Origin: Apostichopus japonicus
Lineage: Eukaryota > Echinodermata > Holothuroidea > Aspidochirotida > Stichopodidae
DNA: 64,000 bases
Direction: 5' to 3'
Assembly (NCBI RefSeq): GCF_037975245.1
Contig: NC_092580.1
Coordinates: 1,953,501 to 2,017,500, forward strand
This document shows positions 1-12,400 of the stretch, piece by piece. The notes beneath the pieces were generated by a model. That model searched no databases, was not told the origin of the DNA, and saw nothing but the letters and a program-made list of their open reading frames with translations. How positions within the stretch are numbered: position 1 is the first letter of the stretch; each line of letters begins with the position of its first letter. Both the position numbers and the translations under genes were made by a program.

Positions 1-2596
1 GAATGAATGTGTGATGAAGATGGCTCACATATTTCAAATATGACACCAATAAAATACTCTCTTTCAATAAATGTTCCATTACTAATGTGGTGGGAACAGC
101 CCAAAATATCAGGTTATACGATATTTTAATTCTAAGCTTTGTTTCTCCACATTGTCAGGAAGCCACTATTTAATGGACTGGTTTCTGAGTCATATGTTTA
201 CTATATTGTAATTGTGGGAACGATATTAGAGAGATTTTATGCGTAACTATTGTAAGATATGCCTTTCATGTTTGAGGATTTTATCACTGCTGCATTATGG
301 GTAACTCTTGTAAGATATGCCTTTCATGTTTGGGGTGTGTACTGTTGCAATATTAGAATCCAACACGACTACCAGAAGCAACACTGTGACATACTGATGG
401 TTTAAAAAGTCTGTTATAAAAATGTGCAAGCTATACCACTTAGAGAACAGAAAAACCCCAAGAAAGGTGAAAGAAGTCATGAAATATAGAAAGCACTGCA
501 CTCAAAGACCAGACAGCAGCAAATGTTTTACCTGAGTAGTAGTCACAAGGCCTTAAGGGTAAGGAAAGAAACGGAAATATTGTTAGTGAAAACAGGAGGC
601 CTGACATCAAGAACCTTGCTTGCTACTTGTAACCCTTCACATTTTGATGTGGCCAGAACACAGACAGGGTGAAATGCCATCTTGTGGAAGGTTTAGAAAG
701 CTTTGATGTGTGTCGGTAGAACTTCTCCGATAAATTTAAACTGACACCCAAGAATGCTCTTAAAAAAAGAGTGATCACATGTGTAAACTAAACTACAAGA
801 CTTAAAGAATGAATTTCTCATGCTGTCAAACTTGTTTCCACAATGTCTATCAATCCACATGAATTTACAAAAAGTATTTCTCCAATTAGTAAGTATCATG
901 AAATCCTATTACCTTTTTTTTCCTTTGCATTTGGAAGATTGCTAAGTTATTAAAATAACATTATTAAAATTATAATTTACTGTGTAAAGTCGAATACCTA
1001 TCTCTCATCTTTCTATTTCTTCACGCTACAAACTCAAGATATTATTCTGTATTTAATGAAATACTGTTCTCCTTTACTGCCCTTGCTATTAGGTTTACTA
1101 CTCATAAAACTATACCAGGCATGCAAAAACGGTGACTGTTTGCTTTGTTTTAAGTTCAGTTGTCACAAACTCCACATAATATCTAAACATTTTGAAAACT
1201 CCACAAATATGGAGCACTATAACACAACTAAATAACAGATATAAGTAAAATCTGTTTACCTTTTGTTTTGCCATAGTAGTAACCTCCCTGTGTTTACTAA
1301 ACACTGCCACCTCAGCAGCAAGATTATAATCATTATGTGAATTAGTGTAATTTATTAGAGTTAGCCAGATTAACCAGTTTAGTATCCGTTTAATGTTCCT
1401 CACACATGATTGAATTCACAAAGATTTGTTCTGACAAGCACGTGGATTAATTGTTTCAAATATAAGACAAGTATATAAACTGACCAATTAGTAAGATTTC
1501 TGTTGTTTGCAAGCTAAACAAATTTCACAAAAATTTTCGACAAAACATGTAATGTCTTTATAAAGTTTAACTTCTACTTCAGTTTGTCACAGGAAATGAT
1601 TGGGTTCATCGTATTGATGAATCTATACCTTTGTGGTTGTTAGAGTTTTCCTTAATTTCCTGCTAAAACATCAAATGAAGAAGAAGAACTAATCAATTTG
1701 TCAGGACCTCACATGAATGAGATTTAACAGATATTACTGCAAGGAAGACCAGTTTTTGTAGGCAATCCACCACAGACACAAACTGAGTGATGTATAAGAT
1801 GTATAGTTCACAGTTTAGCTAGTTAACAAGGTATACCCCAGCCAAGGCATGGACTGCTGTGACCGGTCACACTCACTTTTATCTACTGACATTAGCCACC
1901 CTGTTGTATTCAACAACAGTCAGCTGATGACATCAGCCCCAATAGCGACTGCTGTCACTAGCCACACAAACTGTTTCACCAGCAACAGTGGAAGCTGCTG
2001 TCACCAATGGCACTGTTGACATTGGTCACATTCATCTGTCACATAGGAACAGCTGTCACTAGCCACACAATAAACTGTTGTATGCAGCTACAATGGAAAC
2101 TGATATGCTCAGCCACACTGCTATGCTGATACAAGCCACTACCATGATTAACCGGTATTGAGTATTGGGGGTATTCAAATATGTACAAAACAACTGAATT
2201 TGACTTTAATTCCTGGGGTCTTAGCAGGAATTTTATAGACCTACAAAATGCAAGAGAAAAAAAAAAGAATTACTACCATTGTTTGCTTGAAGCCTTTTGA
2301 CTTTAATTAACATCTATTATTAGGAAGACATTTCAGTTGTGTGCATCCATATTAAGATGACTTATTGCACTGCAAGCCACCCTAAGGAAGTTGTAAGTTT
2401 TTATGTATTCAATCTGACAAAATCTTGTCTACATGGTTCTCAAAAGCTCCAGATAAAAGGCACATCACCAAACGTAAATCATTGGTAAAGGAGACATACG
2501 AGGTAGTCATTGGCCACCACTGGGTGGTACCATGGAGTCCTCCTCCATCATACTGGTATGGAGATGTCCCCCACCCCCCCCCCCCCACTCAGCGAC
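1..2596. other. 3' flank of the TTLL gene; no gene recognised
   Basis: I see no recognisable protein or RNA gene here. On the minus strand this would hold the 3' UTR of the TTLL gene: a G-rich run (the plus-strand C-run at 2574-2586) lies just after its stop codon. Possible minus-strand polyadenylation hexamers are an ATTAAA near 2302-2307 and an AATAAA near 1351-1356; neither can be chosen from sequence alone. A short duplicated segment (about 30 bp, near 243-276 and 300-333) and a degenerate repeat-like stretch around 1845-2150, rich in CTGCTGTCAC and AGCCACA words, are the only structures noted. A 97-codon minus frame at 1110-1403 resembles nothing I know. Confidence 0.5.
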
Positions 2597-3400
2597 TCAA
2601 ACACTGTTCTCAATGTAACTCATCTGATGGTGCAGCTTGAGTTTCACCTTTTTCTTTCTCAGCTGTTTACGATACTCGGCAAGTGTTGTGTGGGGAGCCC
2701 TAGGTTGTTTTATCTGGTATTTGCCAACATGGGGTATTTTGACATGCACCCCCACTTCCCTCTTTGGCCAGGCTGGCCCATACGACCCTTGATACACTTT
2801 GACTGAGTACCCTCCCAGTTGGCATTCTTCTAAACCCTCGTTATTATTGTTTGTATTCTCTGCAAAACCCTGCATTTTGTTTGTATTCTCTGCAGCACCC
2901 TGCATTTTGTTTGTATTCTCTGCAGTATCCTGCAATTTATTTGTATTTTCTGCAGTGTCCTGCAGTTTCTGCAGGTAATCTACCCTCATCTTCATCTCCT
3001 CGTGGACGAGTAACCCTTTGTTAAAATCAATTGATCTGGAGAGGGTACTGTTCCACTTCCTAGATTTACTCTTCTTGTACTTAGGTAGACGGAATCTAGG
3101 TAGGTCAGCAGGTTCTATGCTATCGGTCGAGAGTGCAATACCTGCCAGCTTTTTCTGCATGTCCTCCAAATTGGTCGCCTTGGCAACAGGTGAACTGGCT
3201 TCAACCGTCTCCTCGGAGACAGTTTTTTTGACTGCCTTTGCCTTATGGTTCTGAGATTTCCTAATAATATGTGTATCCGTAGGTCTACCAGAAATGTTTG
3301 AGGTACTCTTCTGTCTCTTGAGGCCATCCGATGGCTTGCGTAATCCGATGCCTTCCACTACCATATTGGCTCCCACGTATATAGGGACATGTACTGAATG
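2597..3400 (-). CDS. TTLL3/TTLL8-like: TTLL gene exon 16, C-terminal tail (residues 847-1113)
   Basis: Starts [18 protein letters not shown], equivalent to the PQYVGI.L.VEG.TIKKP segment after the TTLL3 catalytic domain. A Ser/Lys-rich tail follows. It contains four tandem 10-residue units of the type [20 protein letters not shown] (30-bp DNA repeat, about 2845-2975) and ends with a TGA at 2599-2597. A 71-bp piece (3110-3180) is copied exactly in intron 14. Confidence 0.92.
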   Translation of the reverse strand, partial: HSVHVPIYVGANMVVEGIGLRKPSDGLKRQKSTSNISGRPTDTHIIRKSQNHKAKAVKKTVSEETVEASSPVAKATNLEDMQKKLAGIALSTDSIEPADLPRFRLPKYKKSKSRKWNSTLSRSIDFNKGLLVHEEMKMRVDYLQKLQDTAENTNKLQDTAENTNKMQGAAENTNKMQGFAENTNNNNEGLEECQLGGYSVKVYQGSYGPAWPKREVGVHVKIPHVGKYQIKQPRAPHTTLAEYRKQLRKKKVKLKLHHQMSYIENSV

Positions 3401-6400
3401 CTGAAAGAGATCAAACATATTGATTTACAAAATACAATGTGCTCACAACAACCTCTAGCACGATTTACACCCAGAGTTAATTTATCCAATGTTCATAACA
3501 TCAAAAATACAGTACGCCAATAATACAACAAAGATATTTTTAAAAATACACACACATTTGACACCATAATGGAACCCTCTGTGTGATCTTTCAAAGCTAT
3601 ACATGTGGGACTGTCCTTAGTGAAATTCAGTTTCTTCCAACATTATAGCCAATATCCCAATATTTCCTATAATTTTTCAAATATATTTTTTTACATTTTT
3701 CTTAAATACCTAACCTTATTCAACCTTTGGAAATTAATCCAAAGCAGCCTTTACCTATCTGTAGCGCCACTTGTTTTGTCCTTAAAAATAACTAAATATT
3801 GCAGCTTTGATTTTGAAATCAACAAGATGTTGTGACCGTGTATTAAATACCTGTTTGTAGGCTAATTCAAAGTTGCCGATATCGCAGTCCTTTTCCTTCC
3901 TGCGATCCAGTACGACTGCTAGGGTGTCTTCGATCACCGCCGCACAGAGACGTTCGGTAATCTCAGTAGTGGCGCCCATCGCTGGACTGCAATTGATCTC
4001 AATCAACCAGGGATCAAAATCATCTGTCATCATAAAGTCCGCCCCGTAAAGTTCAAAGGAATTCTTAGAGAGAAAGGGCGGGAAGAAATTAACAAATGGG
4101 AGGTGGAATAGAAATAGGCATTTGAAGGCAATATGCTAGCAAGTTATTGTGAAGGTCTAAAACAATGCAAATTAAATATAAAGCTAGAATGAAACTAAAC
4201 AAGCAATGTAAAATTACAAGTGAGTCATATAGGTTAAAAAAAAAAAAATTAAAAAAACATAATCATGGGATTCAAAAAGAAGGTTCTATGCTATCGGTCG
4301 AGAGTGCAATACCTGCCAGCTTTTTCTGCATGTCCTCCAAATTGGTCGCCTAAACTAGAAAGTTTAGAACTAATTAACATCTTAAATTTAACTTCCCCTC
4401 ATGACATTAACATCAATTCAAAGCATTACCCTCATTACATAGCATTAACCTCCTTACATAGCATAAACTACTTTCATAGCAAATATACTACTTTCATAGC
4501 ATTTCCCTCCTTTCATAGCATATATACTACTTTCATAGCATATATACTACTTTCATAGCATTAACTTCCCTTCATGACATTAACGTCCCTTCATAGCATC
4601 AACCTCCTTTCATAGCATATACTACTTTCATACTACTTTCATAGCCTATATACTACTTTCATAGCATTACCTTCCTTTCATAGCATTACCCTCCTTTCAT
4701 AGCATATATACTATTTTCATAGCATTAACTTCCCTTCATGACATTAACTTCCCTTCATGACGTTAACATACCTTCATAGCATTAACCCTCCCTTCATAGC
4801 AATTCCATCCTTTCATAGCGTATATACTACTTTCATAGCATTAACCTCCCACCATAGCATTAACTTCCTTCATAGCATATACTATTTTCATACCATATAC
4901 TACTTTCATGGCATTAACCTCCCTTCATACCATTAAACTCTCTTCATAACATGAAACCAAGTTGCTAAATTACCTTCCTCATAGTCACTGCATCCTGACA
5001 ACAGAGTAAAGCAGACACAACAGCCTTCTTCATGCCAGGATAAACTACATCATCCCAGACGTTCCCGCACCCTCTCTTCTCCAGGTAGGCCTTAAATTCC
5101 TCGCTGTCCCACATGTTATCGTCGGGAAGCATCCGTGACCTCGTCGTTGCATTCTCATAATTCTTCTGTATAGATTGATTTGACAGATGAATGGATCTGA
5201 ATTGAGGAGAAGAGAGTACATAAGCTTTCAGTTTAAGTATTGTGGAAACCAAGCATGATGAAACAACTGATAAATTTTCACAAGAATATTCTCAGAATCC
5301 CAATTTAAGCTAAAGAAATTGAATATAAACAAAAGTCGTCATGGAAACATAACACAATTGTTTTCAACAAGCCAATTATAAGACTGTTTGCACTCAATCA
5401 ACACTGACTTGAGAGTGTATTGGGCTAAAATGATCAATTTTAATATCACTCACTGACAATCTTCCACACAGAAGAACTATAAGTAATACCTCATTTGAGG
5501 CATGTCATTTAAAAATAGCAAAATGTAACTTTAATACAACATAACAAACTAAAAGGCCATATTTTTGAAACACCTGGAACATGCACATATTTCTTGTCCT
5601 TGGAAACATAAATAATTGCTGTGATATATCCTGGCTGTATACAACTAGTATACAGCTCACATTTGCCAGCTGGAGTTGACAAAATGCGTCATCAAAGTTT
5701 GGATCCACTAAAAGTGTAGCGTACTGCAGCAAGGTCTGCATGGAATAGTCCTTGATAAACATTATCCTATAACATCCAAGTGGTGGGAGGGGTATGTATA
5801 CAATGTATCATAACCAAGGTGGAGGGATATAATCGAAAAGGTATAAGCCATACATGTATTATAAAGCAAAAGTGTTACAACTAAAGTGAGGGTAACAGTG
5901 TTACAGCTAAAGTGAGGTTAACAGTGTTACAAATAAAGTGATGGTAATAATGTTACAGCTAAAGTGAGGGTATTAGTGTTACAGCCAAAGTGAAGGTAAC
6001 ATTTCTGTTTGATTCCTAGTTTCTTTTTTCCATTTGTTTCCTTTGTCTCTTTCCTACTTTGTAAAGCGCTTTGAAACGCTGTATTAAGCGCTATGTAAAT
6101 GTAATTTATTATTATTATTATTATAACAGTGTTACAGCTTAAGCGAGGGTAAACAGCGTGAAAGCTAAAGTGAGGGTAATAGTGTTACTGTCAAAGTGAC
6201 GGTAATGTTCAGTGTTGCAGCTAAAGTGAGGGTAATAGTTTATTGCCAAAGTGAGGGTAATAATAAAAAAAGAAAAAAATTATTGCTAATTAAGAGGGAG
6301 TTGATGATTAGAAACATAGCATCATCATGTCCAGGGGAAGAGATATTGATGGTAAAAAAACTACTTTTGTAATTAATGCAGTCCTAAAATAATTCTAGAG

Positions 6401-9400
6401 AATAATTCTCCTTAGAATAAAATCATTAAATATTGTGTAGTTTTTTTTATTCCATTGTGCCCAATAATCAACAAGGTTTCTTGCAATATTGCTTCTCTAG
6501 GATTTCCTGCAAAATTAGATCAATTTTAGCTACTAATATTAATGCAGTCTTTTGATGGAAACCCCCTAATTCCACCCCCCCCCCTCCACCTCTCCTTTCA
6601 TCATAATATTACAGGTGCTGTAGTAAGTCTACCTAGGTATGTTTAATACTGAGCTAGTAGGCTGAGTGGTCTATGCGATGCTACAGTATGTCCAGACACT
6701 CAGGTACACAAACATAACTTCCACAACATTATGATGCTTTATCACTACGCATAAATACAACCAATCACTGTTTCATAATCATTGCAACTTTGATTGACTT
6801 TTTCTAAAGTCTCTCTGAATGTTTCCTTCCATGTCCTCCAGACAGAAATATAAACAGAGAATTGTAAATCCGGTATTCATGAAATGCAGTCCTTTCAAAT
6901 CTTCTCCAATGGAAGATGTCTTTCCTCTTCCTCTTTCGTGACAGACAAATCAGCTCATTCAAAAACAGACTTCGAATAAACAGTGAAATTGAAACAATGT
7001 CGTGGGGCTTGTACTTTAATGTCCTGAATTGTTCAAATGTTCTAAAAATTTCATTTGGTAAAAGAAGGTAACTGTCAACTGTCATTCCAAATGTCTTCTA
7101 GCAAGATTAAACAGGTGTACTATCTTGGTATTTGTGGAAAACATGCCGATCAGAGATGAGGTTTGTCACATGAAAAGTAGCGAACAGGAAAGAGAGAAAA
7201 AAAAGGAAAAAACACCATCAACGAAGAAAGTTTGCTTATATCATTCGTGAGTGAAACTGTGCCATGGAATGGCAGACTATTTGCCTTAACTCTTGAAGCT
7301 CGAGTCAAACATGCACTTATTGAAAAAAACTGGTAGAGTAAAATTGAGACGAGATGGAAAGAAAGATGCTGTTTATTAATATTGTGAGAGAGTCTAATCT
7401 ATGCACTTTAGTATATCACTTACACTCTGCCAAACATACAATGGGTTTAATTTCAAACATAAATCAATTGTCTGTTCTAATGCTTTGCGTCTTCATGTTT
7501 TCATGATGACTGTAATAGCCACCTTTGTATTCTTTTCATAGGGAAACTGTTGTTGTTTCCGAGGACCATCAAGTTAGCTTCTAAAATTGCTAGAGGGTCA
7601 AGAAATGGTCACTCATGTGCAGTCCAAAAAACATTTGTTACATGAATGCACACTCTGGAGAGCTCGCTTGGGTCACATTGCCATGTATAACTTTAAATCT
7701 CCTCAATGTGTGGGAACAATTTAGAGAAGTCAAAATCCTCGAGGGGGTTATAATTGCAAAAGTTTAAGCAGTTTTTAGCATGCTAACATTGAACAAATTA
7801 CCCAAGACCTAAAAGAACATATTTACAAGGAAGCAGAAATTAGACAGGGCTTCACAAGCAACTTCGAAAGTTTCCAGAATAAAATCACTTCAAATTTTAA
7901 ATGAATGTATTAAGTCCAAGCAAAGAAGGATGAATTACTTTGAATGCTGAGGCCAATTCGGGAAACATATATTGACAGTAACGCTCAAAAGTAAGGTCAT
8001 TTGTGTTGGATTTCAAACAAATTCATTTCAGACTTACAAAACGTGCGCTCCACAGATGTAACATGATGAAGAATTGTATTGAATTCATATTATATCTGAC
8101 AACCTAACTCACATGGGCTTACAGACGATCATTGAATTTTATCTGTTTGGTGCCTTGCTGCGACTACTTGCACCGAAATCGTATCACATCTGACAGCATT
8201 ATTCACAACTGATTACCAAATGAATATGTTTGTTGCTCTGACATTTACTTATGTATCTATATATATATATATATATATCTATCTATACAAACAAGATGTC
8301 TGCATCACAAACATTTAGTCACGAACCAACCAACAGCTAGTTGTAGAATTCATCTGGCAACCTTTAACTCCCTTGACATGCTCAGAGAATCAATAATCCC
8401 ATGAAAACACACAGAATCTGTTTCTAGAAAGGAATAGGGCTTTTTCTTGTTTTAGACAAAAAACTAGGTGGTATGACTCTCACAACCATCGGCAGAATTT
8501 AATTCTAACATTTATTCAAGTTTGGCTTTGTGGGTAGAACTCAAACCAATGCATGGAAACAAGCTTCTATCTGATGCCACTTAAAAGAAAATAATATAAT
8601 TTATCTTTCTGTTGTGTCTTTTCATCGTTACCAACAATCCCAAACACTTATATGCACTTATATGCCAACTTGCAATTCAAAATAAGATTACAAGATTTTA
8701 AGTTAAGTAAATGCAGTTTACAACTTCAGATGCAAATTCAATGGCAGCTTCTATGACATTCATTTTATATATATATATATTATATATATGATGGTGCCTG
8801 ACATTTTGATCCTAGAAGGATCTTTTGCAGAGGCGAACTGCAGAGGCATCTGAAGATTCTGCTAGGGTCCAACCATCGGGCCCTCTAACTTTTAAATATT
8901 TACCGACACAGGGAATAGACGCTTGCATTGTCATAAACCTTATTTCACTTTGCACCAGATTCACTCAATAGCATAGTGCAATGTCCTTTACATGAAGTTG
9001 TTATTTCTTGTCAAATAAATTTATTTTAGCAGCTAATTAGCTTCAATCGTTAATGATGATATGGAAAGTATCTGTGTTATTTATAAATTTATGAAAAAAA
9101 TAGGTTAAGGTATAGTATCCATACCAGTCAAAGTGGTTTCTATAGATTTTTTCTATCACCAGGCAGTTTTCAAAATAACAATATTGGACTGTTTTTATAT
9201 GACTAATTAAGCTTACATTGGGCTATCTATATTGATCAAAAATTTGAAAGAAAACAAAGCAATTTTGGGTGAATTTCATAAATGCCCTATAACTAACCTC
9301 AAATTAACTTAACAATGCCCCAAACACTTCATTTAAAAATTAGTCCCTATAGTCTGAACATTTTCACCAATGTTTGATTATACATCATGATAAACATGAA

Positions 9401-12400
9401 CCAATGGGAGCCTGTTGACATGCAGTAATGCCTCCTGATCACAATAGCTCTGCGGACATTATGGCTTGTCCAGTATGAGCCAATCTGCAGTGCTGTTACG
9501 TATAGTTAAGGCATTGCAATATTCATATTATTATTAGAATTTTAGCATTATCAAAATTTGTGATATTGTATTAATAATCGTAATTGTAGGCTAGTGGCCA
9601 AAATTCACATAAAAGTAACATTTAAGACAGATTTGGCTCCAAATTGTCTTCCTAATTCCCCCAACTTTCAATTAGAGACATATTTATTACTCCAGAGATT
9701 ATTCTTGCCAATCATTGTTTATGGCAGATTATTGCTCTCAATCTATAGATCATTGATTGATCAGTCTTTGCGTAACGTAGCTGAAAATGACCTTCATTTC
9801 ATTGTTCAAAATTGATGCAAGAGCCAAATCCTCATCAGTAAAAGTCTGCCAAAAATTGTTCAAGCTACCTATGTTTTGTAATTCCAACCCTCTCTTTTGT
9901 TACAAGACAATTCCAGTAGCCAAAGTTGACTATTTCCAAAGATAAGGTCTCCACACTAGTTGGTGAAAACCATATCCTGGTAGCCTATTGAGTTGTAAAG
10001 ATACAAATTATTCATATTCTGTGATTAATTTCTGGATGCATATGCCAACAGGAGATTGAGTGACATCATCACAGCCAATTTGGTCGTAAAATGTCTTATG
10101 TTTGTTTTGCTTTATAATGTGCCAATCATTGAAAATAACATTTTGCTCAAACCTTGAAATTGCATTACCTGAAATTTTCAAGGCCTTCATCACATTTGAC
10201 AACACCAGGGGATCAGGATTTTGTTTACCTTTGGGGAGGGGGGTAAAAAGCTGATGCGGGACACATCCGCATTAGAGAATGGGTGATGAATTGACATAGA
10301 TCAGGTTACAGGAGAAGCTGTACATGTTTAGGTTAAGCTTAAATGTGCCAGTTAAATTGTGTGGAGTTACATCAATTTCACCACAATACACTTTGCTATT
10401 GGTTTAATATGCATTTTCAAGTTTAGCAATGTATTTTATCCGCTGTCTGTTGGCACTTACACATGTATATCTCACCTGTAATATGATGTACCACCTTTGT
10501 GAGGGGTTACCATTTTGTACTTTAGGTTTTCAGTGAGAGAAAATAACGGTTGACATATATAAACGGTATATGGTAAACAAATCTTCTTCATCTGACATAT
10601 TTTTACGATATATGTTTTTTTTTTACATCCATGATGTACTTTGAAATATGAACCAGCCTTAACTCTATTTGAAACAGATCCGTGGGCTTTTAACCCATTT
10701 TGCCTTGTATAGGTTCTAACATAAAGCAATGAAAGCTACAGCACTGAAAACATCTATTTATAGTCGGAAAAAAGCATTCAAAAGTCACAAGCAACGTACT
10801 AATAGCAGAAAAGTAACTTTGCATTAGAAATGTATTTGGCATTTTATTCTCATTGATTTCTGACAGCAATCTCCAGGCAGTTCACTTTTTCTTGTACTGT
10901 TGGACTGTTTTCACATCTTCTCATATTTAATAACGTAAATCTAGCTTTTCCCAAACTTTCCACCACTTTTTTTCAAACATTGCAAAGTAAATGATGACAA
11001 TCCTCAGCAAGAGGTTCTTGCATTACTATGCAATAACCTCTTTACATTTAACATCCAAGCTTCATGCTTCCAGGAATCTCAGCTGCTCTTACGAGGCAAT
11101 TTTAGCCCAGAGATTCGCACTGCGGGGCCTCACCTTCTCAATTTTCCATATAACATAGACTTGGTCTTTTCCAAAATGGATTAACATGAAAGGAAATGCC
11201 TGCAGTGATTGACCGGCTTTCAGAAGTCCTTATATTAGGCCTTTCATACAGAAATCCAAGGAGATGAGGGGAGAATGTTATGGAAGTTGAGAACATCCTC
11301 CATGCCACTCTTAGATGTCACTTATCCCAGAGGTGAAGCATGTCCGCTCTGAGTAAACGAACCCCATGGGCCCAAATCATGGGGCTTTTGAAAGGCATTT
11401 TGACATCATTTAACATCCTGTGCAGTCATCTCAGTTTTACTTATGTCTCAAAGCTAGCTGACAATATGAATTTCCCATAGAAAAATTATCGGCCGGGTTC
11501 TGCAGAGTCAATTCTTCCATTTGCGTCATGGAATCCCAAAGAATTATTGAAACTGATATCAACATCTATTATGAGTGATCACTAAGGTTTAAGTTACACA
11601 AATCAATAAAGAGACAACTGTCAGAGGATTGAGGGTGTTTGGAACGACTGACAGAAATGTTCTTCCAATCTTAAAGTAAGATGAATGCTTGCGATATGAC
11701 AATAAAAAAATAAGGCTCACTGTGAATTGTTTATTTGTAGTGTGTTCTTAATTCATGCGATGTAGTTTGCTGTGCCATTTTGAAAGGTGGTATAACACAG
11801 TAATTGTTTCAATATTACTATATCTTGAATGCCTTCAGTAACCTTTCCTTTATTTACATCAATACTTACTACATAAAGTATCAGTAGGGTCAAGGTTACA
11901 GACTGAATCCTACAGGCAGCATTCCACACCCTACCGGAGGTGAAAGAGCTCCCTCAGTGTCATGTCAAAGGTAATCAAAGGTAAATACTGTTCCATTCTG
12001 TCGATTGGAGCTATAAGATATGTCTGGAGTCTAATTTTAATAAACCATATTGAATTGGCACTCACATCCATCTATTTGACCTATGTAGATACTGTTCCAT
12101 TCTGTCGATTGGAGCTATAAGATATGTCTGGAGTCACAGTTTAATGAACCATATTGAATTGGCACTCACATCCATCTATTTGACCTATGTAGATACTGTT
12201 CCATTCTGTCGATTGGAGCTATAAGATATGTCTGGAGTCAAAGTTTAATGAACCATATTGAATTGGCACTCACATCCATCTATTTGACCTATGTAGATAC
12301 TGTTCCATTCTGTCGATTGGAGCTATAAGATATGTCTGGAGTCAAAGTTTAATGAACCATATTGAATTGGCACTCACATCCATCTATTTGACCTATGTAG

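Larger units (their letters stand above)
5197..11980. other. Left part of TTLL intron 13
   Basis: Intron sequence with no coding exon recognised. Apart from the minisatellite, the retroelement tail, AT microsatellites (about 8256-8282 and 8764-8790) and an inverted-repeat element (8790-8886), I see nothing I can name. Minus frames at 5505-5762 and 6804-7085 have no recognisable homology or splice context. Confidence 0.6.
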
